From Candidatus Sulfotelmatobacter sp. (GTDB lineage Bacteria; Acidobacteriota; Terriglobia; Terriglobales; SbA1), in NCBI GenBank assembly GCA_030151135.1, contig JASLEQ010000160.1:1-5041 (forward strand): a stretch of DNA of 5,041 nt. Direction: 5' to 3'. The position numbers and the translations under genes are program-made. The notes under the pieces were generated by a model that was given only the letters and a program-made list of their open reading frames with translations, was not told the DNA's origin and searched no databases. Of this stretch, positions 1-5,041 are shown one piece after another (within the stretch, counting starts at the first letter, position 1; each line of letters begins with the position of its first letter).

Positions 1-1
1 A

Positions 2-94
2 TTCGACCTCCAGACTAGCGTCGAAAATCACTTAAGCTTAATCACCACGTTGGAGTTCACTACGGATTGGTTTCTTTCAATCGGCGAGGCTTGA
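2..94 (+). CDS. Possible C-terminal end of an unidentified upstream gene (5' partial)
   Basis: One plus-strand frame is open from the window edge to a TGA at 92-94 and would encode about 30 residues ending in TTDWFLSIGEA. The stop falls six bases before the ATG of the S26-type peptidase gene at 101, the spacing expected for consecutive genes of one operon. The other two plus frames close early (TAG at 16-18, TAA at 33-35). I do not recognise the product and 30 codons cannot establish a family. The call rests on the open frame and tight spacing alone, so it could be chance. Confidence 0.35.
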   Translation, partial: FDLQTSVENHLSLITTLEFTTDWFLSIGEA

Positions 95-100
95 TCCGAG

Positions 101-580
101 ATGTCGATGATTTTGCGCAACGCTGACTCTGAATTGTTTGAAGGTCTCGCGCTTCTAATGCTGCGAGAGGGCCTGAGCGTGCGGTTCCAGGCAAGAGGTG
201 GGAGCATGTCTCCAGCGATCCGCGATGGAGAGATCGTTGAAGTGAGTGCGGTGAAACCCTCAAAGTTGCGGAAGAACGACATCATTCTTGCCAAGACCAA
301 GTTTGGGTTCCGGTTGCATCGGATCGTGACGATGGATTTAGCTAACGACATATTCGTCACGCGAGGAGACTGCGGGCAGGAAAACGATCCACCACTCAAA
401 GGCGCGCAAATCCTCGGGATGGCACGGTCGAAAGAACTGCGGGTGGGATGGATGACAGTACGTGCCAGTTTCCGGAGTGGTGGCTTCCTGCGAGCTGCGG
501 CGAGAACACAGTATCTGACCGGCAAACTCTTCCGAAAATTCACTGCGGTCCGATTCAACCCTGCGGCCAGATCGCAATAA
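101..580 (+). CDS. S24/S26-family serine peptidase, SipW-like (signal-peptidase fold)
   Basis: The 159-residue protein carries the S26/S24 box with the presumed nucleophile in GGSMSP (Ser35, residues 33-38), then a beta-strand block LRKNDIILAK (56-65), LHRIV (72-76) and a VTRGD block (86-90). In type I signal peptidases of the SipW/archaeal/ER group, a His at the HRIV position replaces the catalytic Lys and an Asp in or after the RGD block completes the site; that pattern fits here with His73 and Asp90. Unlike true leader peptidases I see no hydrophobic N- or C-terminal anchor, so the protein is probably soluble or peripheral. Its substrate is unknown. An in-frame TGA at 92-94 limits the start to ATG 101 or ATG 107. 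The only Shine-Dalgarno-like stretch, GCGAGG at 83-88, is far (12 bases) from 101, so translation may be coupled to the preceding frame. The last residues are basic and of unknown role. It ends 86 bases from the convergent aroF end. Confidence 0.72.
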   Translation: MSMILRNADSELFEGLALLMLREGLSVRFQARGGSMSPAIRDGEIVEVSAVKPSKLRKNDIILAKTKFGFRLHRIVTMDLANDIFVTRGDCGQENDPPLKGAQILGMARSKELRVGWMTVRASFRSGGFLRAAARTQYLTGKLFRKFTAVRFNPAARSQ

Positions 581-666
581 GCCTCTCTGTACTCGCAACT
601 GCACTTTATGGCGATGCGCGGCCATCGCCCGGGAAGCGTCAAAGTGTGGCGAATGGCACATTCGGG
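581..666. other. Convergent intergenic gap with a GC-rich hairpin
   Basis: This gap separates the ends of the peptidase gene and aroF. It contains an inverted repeat GGCGATG (610-616) / CATCGCC (623-629), a perfect 7-bp stem with a 6-base loop. There is no T run after it on either strand, so it is not a canonical intrinsic terminator. It might still act as a weak bidirectional terminator or 3'-end stabiliser for the two converging transcripts. I see nothing else in the gap. Confidence 0.35.
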
Positions 667-1701
667 TCAGACTGCCGCTTGCGCCTCTGCCGGCAGAGCG
701 GCGGTTGGCCGCAATGGCTCGGTCAGACCCCTCATCACCCTTCCGAAGCCCGCGAAGTCGAGAGATTGCGGCCCGTCCGATAAAGCCCGTTCCGGACAGG
801 GATGAACTTCAATAATCAATCCATCCGCGCCAATGGCAACAGCCGCACGAGAGACGGCCGCAATCAAGCTCTGCTTGCCGGTGCCGTGAGAAGGATCGGC
901 GATCACAGGCAGATGAGACAGGTCGCGCGCCAGAGCAATCGCCGCGAGGTCCATGGTATTGCGCATCTCAGTCTCGAAAGTCTTAATCCCGCGTTCGCAC
1001 AAGACGACGTCGCGATTGCCGCCGGCGAGAAGATATTCTGCAGCCAGCAGCCATTCTTTGACGGTCGCTGAAGGCCCGCGCTTCAAAAGAATCGGTTTCT
1101 GGACGGTTGCCAGTCTTCTCAGCAGGGCGAAATTCTGCATGTTGCGGGCGCCAACCTGCAACATATCCGCGTACTCACAGATGAGATCGATGTCTTCAGT
1201 ACTCATCACTTCGGTGACGATGGGAAGGCCCGTTTCTTGTTTCGCCTCCTGCAGGATTTTGAGGGCCTCGATTCCGAGTCCCTGGAAATCGTAAGGCGAA
1301 GTGCGAGGCTTATAGGCTCCGCCGCGCAACATGGAAGCACCTGCGCGCTTCACCGCCCGAGCGGTGTCGAGTAGTTGTTCGCGCGATTCCACCGAGCAAG
1401 GGCCGGCAATAACGACCACTTCGGGCCCACCGATCGCCACTCCATCGATCCTAACGACGGAACGCTCGGGCCGGACTTGCCGGCTGACCAGCTTGAATGG
1501 TTGCGCGATAGGCACCACATTGTCGACACCGGGAGCCACCTGAAGAGCCTCAATCTCATGGCGTCGTCCAGCTCCAACAGCGGCGACGATGGTGCGCTCG
1601 GTGCCGCGCGTGACATGTGGCTGATAGCCGGCTTCGCGGATTCGCTCGATCACGTGATTGATCTCCTGCTCCGTTGCCTTCTCTGACATGTTGACGATCA
1701 T
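667..1701 (-). CDS. aroF: 3-deoxy-7-phosphoheptulonate (DAHP) synthase, type I-beta with N-terminal ACT-like domain
   Basis: This cytoplasmic enzyme condenses phosphoenolpyruvate and erythrose 4-phosphate to DAHP, the first step of the shikimate route to Phe, Tyr, Trp and folate. The 344-residue protein has a ferredoxin-like/ACT-like domain (about 1-70), then a KDO8P/DAHP-synthase TIM barrel. Visible signatures are AGPCSVE (99-105, metal-ligand Cys102), [16 protein letters not shown] (126-141), GARNMQN (184-190), LLKRG (205-209), CERGIKTFE (235-243), DPSHGTG (269-275, His272) and [18 protein letters not shown] (297-314, with Glu298 and Asp309). Length and domain order match the Thermotoga-type enzyme, in which the N-terminal domain mediates feedback inhibition by aromatic amino acids; the same control is inferred here. 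ATG 1701 is preferred because AGGAG (1711-1715) lies nine bases upstream; the next in-frame ATG (1687-1689) is too far. The gene is preceded by an aromatic leader peptide and terminator, so transcription is probably attenuated. The C-terminal tail is Ala-rich and probably dispensable. Confidence 0.96.
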   Translation of the reverse strand: MIVNMSEKATEQEINHVIERIREAGYQPHVTRGTERTIVAAVGAGRRHEIEALQVAPGVDNVVPIAQPFKLVSRQVRPERSVVRIDGVAIGGPEVVVIAGPCSVESREQLLDTARAVKRAGASMLRGGAYKPRTSPYDFQGLGIEALKILQEAKQETGLPIVTEVMSTEDIDLICEYADMLQVGARNMQNFALLRRLATVQKPILLKRGPSATVKEWLLAAEYLLAGGNRDVVLCERGIKTFETEMRNTMDLAAIALARDLSHLPVIADPSHGTGKQSLIAAVSRAAVAIGADGLIIEVHPCPERALSDGPQSLDFAGFGRVMRGLTEPLRPTAALPAEAQAAV

Positions 1702-1710
1702 GGGAATAGT

Positions 1711-1715
1711 CTCCT
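1711..1715 (-). promoter_or_regulatory. Shine-Dalgarno site of aroF
   Basis: AGGAG on the minus strand, nine bases before ATG 1701, fixes the start choice over the in-frame ATG at 1687-1689. The site lies beyond the terminator U tract (1729-1734), so it is present only on transcripts that have escaped termination. Confidence 0.75.
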
Positions 1716-1728
1716 GTGGGTAGCGTCC

Positions 1729-1762
1729 AAAAAACTGAAGCCGCGATCGTTGATCGCGGCTT
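1729..1762 (-). terminator. Intrinsic terminator in the aroF leader (attenuator terminator)
   Basis: On the minus strand AAGCCGCGATC (1752-1762) pairs perfectly with GATCGCGGCTT (1738-1748) around a three-base loop. It is an 11-bp GC-rich stem followed by CAG and six T (1729-1734). On the plus strand no T run follows, so it works only for leftward transcription. It lies 27 bases before the aroF ATG, too close for a full promoter to fit between, so aroF transcripts must normally pass through it. Its 5' arm overlaps a competing antiterminator pairing. It would also end transcripts running through from flp. Confidence 0.9.
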
Positions 1763-1827
1763 GCGTTGAAGCTTGGATATCTAAGTGTCTATTCTGCCGA
1801 CCTCGTTCCAAGCTGCTCCGCAGCCGC
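1756..1827 (-). promoter_or_regulatory. Predicted antiterminator of the aroF attenuator
   Basis: On the minus strand the segment 1808-1827 (GCGGCTGCGGAGCAGCTTGG) is complementary to 1756-1776. Three blocks pair in register: GCGGCT with AGCCGC, GCG with CGC, and AGCTTGG with CCAAGCT. This gives 16 base pairs interrupted by one bulged base and a small internal loop. The AGCCGC block (1756-1761) belongs to the 5' arm of the terminator stem, so the two folds cannot coexist. The AGCTTGG block can alternatively pair with an upstream CCAAGCT copy (1863-1869) inside the leader ORF, which gives the anti-antiterminator state. The pairings are read directly from the sequence; the switching is inferred. 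Confidence 0.8.
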
Positions 1828-1884
1828 TACCGAAGTAAATCGGTAGTACCAGCGAAAGGTAAAGCTTGGTGCAAATCGTGTCAT
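1789..1884 (-). CDS. Aromatic-rich leader peptide of aroF (31 residues)
   Basis: This is a short ORF, ATG at 1884 to TAG at 1789-1791, encoding 31 residues that begin MTRFAPS and contain the core FTFRWYYRF (residues 8-16). Seven of the first sixteen residues are aromatic: Phe4, Phe8, Phe10, Trp12, Tyr13, Tyr14 and Phe16. It lies between flp (stop 35 bases upstream) and the terminator that precedes aroF. That composition and place are the hallmarks of a ribosome-mediated attenuation leader, as known for trp and pheA operons. Here all three aromatic amino acids would be sensed, which suits the common first enzyme. A hairpin CTACCGA (1840-1846) / TCGGTAG (1827-1833) covers the Tyr13-Arg15 codons. 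Past the core the sequence is non-aromatic (VAAAEQLG) and overlaps the antiterminator arm. No Shine-Dalgarno sequence is seen; the ORF may be translated from a leaderless transcript. The peptide itself probably has no function after synthesis. Confidence 0.85.
   Translation of the reverse strand: MTRFAPSFTFRWYYRFTSVAAAEQLGTRSAE
1827..1846 (-). promoter_or_regulatory. Protector (pause) hairpin over the Tyr codons of the leader ORF
   Basis: CTACCGA and TCGGTAG form a perfect 7-bp stem with a six-base loop on the minus strand, within codons 13-19 of the leader peptide. A ribosome stalled at Trp12-Tyr14 would melt it. Its last base abuts the antiterminator arm at 1827. It is the analogue of the 1:2 hairpin in classical attenuators; that role is inferred. 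Confidence 0.65.
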
Positions 1885-1891
1885 AAGTATC

Positions 1892-1897
1892 AATATA
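1892..1897 (-). promoter_or_regulatory. Candidate -10 element for the aroF leader transcript
   Basis: TATATT on the minus strand is followed by seven bases and then the leader ATG at 1884, so transcription would start at or next to that ATG. No convincing -35 box is present at the usual distance. The alternative is that the leader is transcribed by readthrough from the flp promoter, since no terminator separates flp from the leader ORF. Confidence 0.3.
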
Positions 1898-1918
1898 CGA
1901 GGCGAATTCAGAATCGAA

Positions 1919-2083
1919 TTACTGCAGTGAGCTGGCTACGCTGGAAAACGCGTTATTGGCATTGGATCCAATCAACCGCACTGTTCCCACTACCAGGACA
2001 AGAATCACAGCCAGCATCACCGCATACTCGGCGATATCTTGCCCCGATTCCTCGGACCAAAGCCTGCGAATCAGTTTGGACAT
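1919..2083 (-). CDS. flp: Flp-type pilin precursor (Flp/Fap family, 54 residues)
   Basis: This is a small gene, ATG 2083 to TAA 1919-1921. The product has a short basic leader MSKLIRRLWSEESG (1-14), followed by QDIAEYAVMLAVILVLVVG and a polar tail ending in ANNAFSSVASSLQ. Flp prepilins are cut by a TadV/CpaA-type aspartic peptidase after a Gly, with Glu-Tyr at mature positions +5/+6. Here cleavage after Gly14 would put Glu19 and Tyr20 exactly there and yield a mature subunit of 40 residues. The hydrophobic segment spans about residues 21-39, the packing helix of the pilus. The length fits the family (about 50-70). A strong Shine-Dalgarno GGAGGAG (2089-2095) lies five bases before the ATG. No tad/cpa secretion gene is in the window, so the pilin is either orphan here or served by a locus elsewhere. 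Family assignment is firm; participation in a working pilus is inferred. Confidence 0.9.
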   Translation of the reverse strand: MSKLIRRLWSEESGQDIAEYAVMLAVILVLVVGTVRLIGSNANNAFSSVASSLQ

Positions 2084-2088
2084 TTGCT

Positions 2089-2095
2089 CTCCTCC
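2089..2095 (-). promoter_or_regulatory. Shine-Dalgarno site of flp
   Basis: GGAGGAG on the minus strand, five bases from ATG 2083, is the strongest ribosome binding site in the window. It decides the pilin reading frame over an overlapping 67-codon frame on the same strand (1953-2156). Confidence 0.8.
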
Positions 2096-2154
2096 AAGAC
2101 CACCGCCAGTTCCGTTGTGAGTGAGTAGAACCGGCCTGGGAACTCAGTGCAGAC

Positions 2155-2184
2155 ATGATGCACGCTGCCCACGGACCTTGTCAA
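2155..2184 (-). promoter_or_regulatory. Candidate sigma-70-type promoter for flp
   Basis: On the minus strand a perfect TTGACA (2179-2184) is followed, after an 18-base spacer, by CATCAT (2155-2160), which matches four of six -10 bases including the key second A and last T. Transcription would begin near 2148 and leave a leader of about 65 bases before the flp ATG. It sits in the 132-base gap behind nuoN. No clear terminator for nuoN is visible in that gap, so readthrough from the nuo operon remains possible. Confidence 0.45.
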
Positions 2185-2215
2185 ATGGCGCTTTCGCGTT
2201 TGTTGAAGAAGTATA

Positions 2216-3754
2216 TTACGGTGCGGCAGCCGCTGACGACGGGCTTTGCGCAACATTCGAGTTTACGGGCGAGGACTGCGGAAGCAGGTCCTGTGCAGAA
2301 TGCTGCGCAATCTGCAGTACTCGATTTGGGAGCACACCCAGGTAAAGAGTAGCGAGCATACTCAGCGTCAGTGCTAAACCCAGCCCGAAGGGAATCGGAG
2401 TGACGGGAACCTCCCGGCGTGACTCACGCATATACATGGCCACGATAATCCGGAGGTAGTAGTAAGCCCCAATCGCGCTGTTGGCTACGCCGATCAACGT
2501 CAGCCAGATGAGATTTGCGCGTAGGGCCGCGCTGAAGACGTAAAACTTGGCAAAAAATCCGCCAGTAATGGGAATTCCGATCAGCGATAGCAGGAAGAAA
2601 GTGAGCGATGCCGCCAGCAGCGGGGAAGACCGGCCCAGACCTTCATAGTCTTCGAGCGTGACGTATTGCTCGCCGGCGTTGCCGAAGTGACTTACAACGG
2701 CGAATGCCCCAACGTTCATCGCTGCGTAGGATGCGGTATAGAACATGGCGGCAGAGATCCCCGTTGCGGAACTCTCTGGACTAGTCATGGCAAAGGCGAC
2801 CAGGCAGTAGCCGGCGTGCGCAATGGACGAATACGCGAGCAGACGTTTCACGTTCGATTGCACCAATGCGCCAACGTTACCCAGGGTCATCGAGAGCGCT
2901 GCGGCGACCCAAAGGAACCAGAAGCGTCCGGGAGCATTAATCGCGAAAACAACGCGGAGAAGGACAGCAAACGCCGCAGCCTTGGGCGCGGTTGACATGA
3001 ATCCGACAACCGGCGCCGGAGCACCTTCATACACGTCAGGCGTCCAGATATGAAACGGCGCGGCAGCCACCTTGAACCCCAAACCGACAAACATCAGCGC
3101 CATCGCGGTAAAAATCAATACTTGGGTTGGCGAGGATGCAATGCGCTGGCTGATGATATCGATGTTCGTCGATCCAGTAGCCCCAAACATCAAGGCGACG
3201 CCATACAGGAAGAATGCGGTCGCGAAAGAGCCCAGCAGAAAATACTTGAGCGATGACTCGCTGCTCGACGCTTCGTTACGACGAAAACCGGCAAGGATAT
3301 AGGTAGAAATCGAAGAGATTTCAAGGCCGATGAAAATGAGAACAAGCTCTACGGCCGAAGACATCAGCGACATGCCGACGGTGCCGAAAAGGATGAGCGC
3401 ATAGTATTCTCCGGCACGAATACGCTGCACAGCCATGTACTCGAACGAGCTCAGAATCACGACGGCCGCGACGGCGATCACCAGAACGTTGAAGAAGACG
3501 CTGAAACTATCAATGCGAATCGTGTTCGAAAAAGCCAAGCCTGGAGACTGCGCCATGTACCAGGTCGAAATCAGCGCAACGACAGCGCCGATAAAAGCGA
3601 TAGCGCCCAGAGTTTTCTGGCTTTTCTCCTCATCCACGACTGGATCGAGAACCATAACGACAATCCCGAAAATCGAGAGAACCAGTTCGGGCAAAATGCG
3701 GACGTAATCCTGCGTCTGAGGAATTGCCTGCAGCAGTAGGGCAGGAAGCATCAT
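2216..3754 (-). CDS. nuoN: NADH-quinone oxidoreductase subunit N (complex I antiporter-like subunit)
   Basis: This polytopic inner-membrane subunit of respiratory complex I is one of three Mrp-antiporter-like proton channels in the membrane arm. The 512-residue protein is a chain of hydrophobic helices with the family's charged axis. FIGLEISS carries Glu145, GFKVAAAPFHIWTPDVYEGAP (227-246) carries Lys228 and His235, APKAAA carries Lys258, NVKRLLAYSSIAH carries Lys303, and GGFFAKFYVF carries Lys403 in the helix where NuoN has Lys and NuoM has Glu. Length is slightly above E. coli NuoN (485). The extra residues are mainly a polar Ser/Ala-rich tail (about 485-512, ending SSAAAAP), probably a cytoplasm- or periplasm-exposed extension of no known function. 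The start ATG at 3754 overlaps the nuoM TGA as ATGA, indicating translational coupling; a second ATG follows immediately at 3751. It is likely the last gene of the nuo operon, because the next gene (flp) is unrelated and has its own signals. Confidence 0.96.
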   Translation of the reverse strand: MMLPALLLQAIPQTQDYVRILPELVLSIFGIVVMVLDPVVDEEKSQKTLGAIAFIGAVVALISTWYMAQSPGLAFSNTIRIDSFSVFFNVLVIAVAAVVILSSFEYMAVQRIRAGEYYALILFGTVGMSLMSSAVELVLIFIGLEISSISTYILAGFRRNEASSSESSLKYFLLGSFATAFFLYGVALMFGATGSTNIDIISQRIASSPTQVLIFTAMALMFVGLGFKVAAAPFHIWTPDVYEGAPAPVVGFMSTAPKAAAFAVLLRVVFAINAPGRFWFLWVAAALSMTLGNVGALVQSNVKRLLAYSSIAHAGYCLVAFAMTSPESSATGISAAMFYTASYAAMNVGAFAVVSHFGNAGEQYVTLEDYEGLGRSSPLLAASLTFFLLSLIGIPITGGFFAKFYVFSAALRANLIWLTLIGVANSAIGAYYYLRIIVAMYMRESRREVPVTPIPFGLGLALTLSMLATLYLGVLPNRVLQIAQHSAQDLLPQSSPVNSNVAQSPSSAAAAP

Positions 3755-5041
3755 TGGATCACCGCCTTACTGATGAACTGCGCGAAGGGCATCAAGACAT
3801 CATGGACGGCGGGATCTATGGCGGCGAGCCAGAGAATCGGTGCCACGCCCATCACCAGCGCTGCCACGGCACAGGGCCACACGGCTGCCTTTTCGAACCC
3901 AAGCATGTCCGCAAGTCCGTTATTCACCGGATGCGTTACCTTGCCGTAGAAGACGCGCTGGAACATCCAGAGCAGATAACAGGCACTCCAGATCACGCCT
4001 GTAGCACCCAGAATTCCGTAAATTGGTTTGGCCTGAAACGCGCCGTTCAGGACCAGGAACTCGCCCACGAATCCGTTCAGCAATGGCAAGCCCACTGAAG
4101 CGAGAACGATGAACAGATAGGACGCTGCGTAGACCGGCATCGGCGATGCGAGTCCACCAAATTCGGAGATCTCGTAGGTATGCCGCCGCTCATGCAGGAT
4201 TCCGGCGAGCATAAACAGTCCGCCCGTCGATATGCCGTGCGCCAGCATAACGAACATTGCGCCATTCAGTCCTGACTGCGTAAAGCTGAAGATACCGAGG
4301 ACGACGAAGCCCAGGTGGCTGACCGAGGAATACGCGATCAGCTTCTTCATGTTAGGTTGAACCATCGCGACCAGCGCGCCGTAGATGATGCCGATCAGGG
4401 CCAGGGTCATGATCCACGGAGCGTTATGGCGTGCCTGTTCGGGGAACAATCCGAGATTGAAGCGGAGCATTCCATAGGTGCCCATCTTCAGCAGCACGCC
4501 CGCTAGCAGGACCGATCCGGCCGTTGGAGCTTCGACGTGCGCGTCAGGCAGCCATGTGTGAAATGGGAACAGCGGAACTTTTACCGCGAAGGCCAGAAAA
4601 AATCCGAGGAACAGCCATTGGGCAGCGGCAGGAAAGTTCGGAATCGCTCCCTTCGCGATCTGATCGCGGATGATGACAAAGTCAAAGCTTCCCGTCTGGG
4701 TGTAGAGCCATATAATCGCGGCCAGCATGAACACCGAGGCGATCATCGTGTACATGAAGAATTTCACCGCCGCATAGACCTTCCGATCGTGTCCGAAGAC
4801 GCCAATGAGCAGGGCCATGGGTATGAGCGTCGCTTCCCAGAAGAAGTAGAAGAGGAAAAGATCGAGCGAGGTAAAAACGCCAATCAGGGCCGTCTCAAGG
4901 ATCAGCAAAAGTATAAAAAACTCTTTCACTCGATCGTGAATAGACTTCCATGAAATCAACACACAGAGCGGCGTGAGGAATGTTGTGAGAAGCACGAGCC
5001 ACATCGAGATCCCGTCGATGGCCATGTGGTAGTGGATGTTC
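3751..5041 (-). CDS. nuoM: NADH-quinone oxidoreductase subunit M (5' end outside window)
   Basis: This is a proton-channel subunit of the complex I membrane arm. The frame stays open past the right edge: residues before Met at 5025 read NIHYH, which continues into the family motif (MAIDGISMWLVLLTTFLTP). That Met is therefore internal, and roughly the first 80-100 residues lie outside (NuoM is usually about 500). Counting from that Met, FFWEATLIPM has the essential Glu64, FAVKVPLFPFHTWLPDAH has Lys149 and His156, GVLLKMGTYG has Lys180, NMKKLIAYSSVSHLGF has Lys227/228 and His237, and LNGFVGEF has Glu322, the family's discharge-site Glu. These correspond to E. coli NuoM Glu144, Lys234, Lys265 and Glu407 by motif. 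All key residues are present, so the subunit should be functional. Its TGA overlaps the nuoN ATG by four bases (ATGA, 3751-3754). Confidence 0.96.
   Translation of the reverse strand, partial: NIHYHMAIDGISMWLVLLTTFLTPLCVLISWKSIHDRVKEFFILLLILETALIGVFTSLDLFLFYFFWEATLIPMALLIGVFGHDRKVYAAVKFFMYTMIASVFMLAAIIWLYTQTGSFDFVIIRDQIAKGAIPNFPAAAQWLFLGFFLAFAVKVPLFPFHTWLPDAHVEAPTAGSVLLAGVLLKMGTYGMLRFNLGLFPEQARHNAPWIMTLALIGIIYGALVAMVQPNMKKLIAYSSVSHLGFVVLGIFSFTQSGLNGAMFVMLAHGISTGGLFMLAGILHERRHTYEISEFGGLASPMPVYAASYLFIVLASVGLPLLNGFVGEFLVLNGAFQAKPIYGILGATGVIWSACYLLWMFQRVFYGKVTHPVNNGLADMLGFEKAAVWPCAVAALVMGVAPILWLAAIDPAVHDVLMPFAQFISKAVIQ

Noticed and set aside
28..642. A 204-codon open frame on the minus strand across the peptidase gene
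   Set aside because: It lies antisense to a gene with recognisable S26 motifs, has a low-complexity basic composition and no family resemblance, so it is a shadow frame.
685..698. Perfect 14-base palindrome CTCTGCCGGCAGAG
   Set aside because: It lies inside the 3' end of the aroF coding region in GC-rich Ala/Glu codons, has no loop and no T run; probably a coding coincidence.
1789..1830. T-box riboswitch in the aroF leader, suggested by TTGGAACGAGG
   Set aside because: The resemblance to the T-box core is superficial: the AGGGUGGNACCGCG consensus and its place in an antiterminator bulge are absent, while a translated aromatic ORF explains the region.
1750..2124. A 124-codon plus-strand frame opposite the leader ORF and flp
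   Set aside because: Composition is not protein-like (many Ser, Arg, Cys, Trp from antisense reading), no ribosome site, and it covers the minus-strand attenuator and pilin.
1953..2156. A 67-codon minus-strand frame overlapping flp
   Set aside because: The overlapping frame from 2083 has the full Flp prepilin signature and a strong Shine-Dalgarno site; this one has neither.
2181..2203. Small hairpin CGC-GAAA-GCG after nuoN as a possible operon terminator
   Set aside because: Only three strong pairs, a bulged outer stem and no T run; it also overlaps the candidate flp -35 box.
3751..5025. ATG at 5025 as the start of nuoM
   Set aside because: The frame stays open upstream to the window edge and the residues around this Met (HYHMAIDGIS) match an internal NuoM motif, so the true start lies outside.

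Overview
The window looks like a chromosomal piece of a moderately GC-rich Gram-negative-type bacterium. The combination of bacterial-type NuoM/NuoN, a DAHP synthase with an N-terminal ACT-like domain, a lone Flp-type pilin and a SipW-like S26 peptidase would fit an acidobacterium. That assignment is inference from general family resemblance; no taxonomic marker is present.

Layout. The left end (1-94) carries the possible last 30 codons of an unidentified plus-strand gene. Six bases later an S24/S26-family (signal-peptidase-like) gene begins on the plus strand (101-580). It converges on aroF (667-1701, minus), which encodes 3-deoxy-7-phosphoheptulonate synthase, the entry enzyme of the shikimate pathway. 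Everything from 667 to the right end is on the minus strand. Reading in the direction of transcription (right to left) the order is nuoM (5' end outside the window), nuoN (ATGA overlap with nuoM), a 54-codon Flp pilin gene (1919-2083), a 31-codon leader-peptide ORF (1789-1884), a strong intrinsic terminator (1729-1762), and aroF.

The main result is the stretch between flp and aroF. It reads as a complete ribosome-mediated transcription attenuator. There is a short ORF with an aromatic-rich core FTFRWYYRF (Phe, Trp and Tyr codons together) and a protector hairpin over the Tyr codons. A 20-base segment (1808-1827) can pair with 1756-1776 to form an antiterminator, and this is mutually exclusive with a perfect 11-bp terminator stem followed by six U. 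The aroF start codon lies 27 bases past the U tract with a good Shine-Dalgarno sequence. Scarcity of charged aromatic tRNAs would stall the ribosome, free the antiterminator and switch aroF on. Combined with the ACT-like domain of AroF, this predicts two layers of end-product control.

The nuoM-nuoN pair forms the end of a complex I operon (proton-pumping membrane arm). The flp gene is a prepilin without any tad/cpa assembly gene in view. It has its own strong Shine-Dalgarno sequence and a candidate promoter behind nuoN. The pilin and leader ORFs are both short and easily missed by automatic gene calling.
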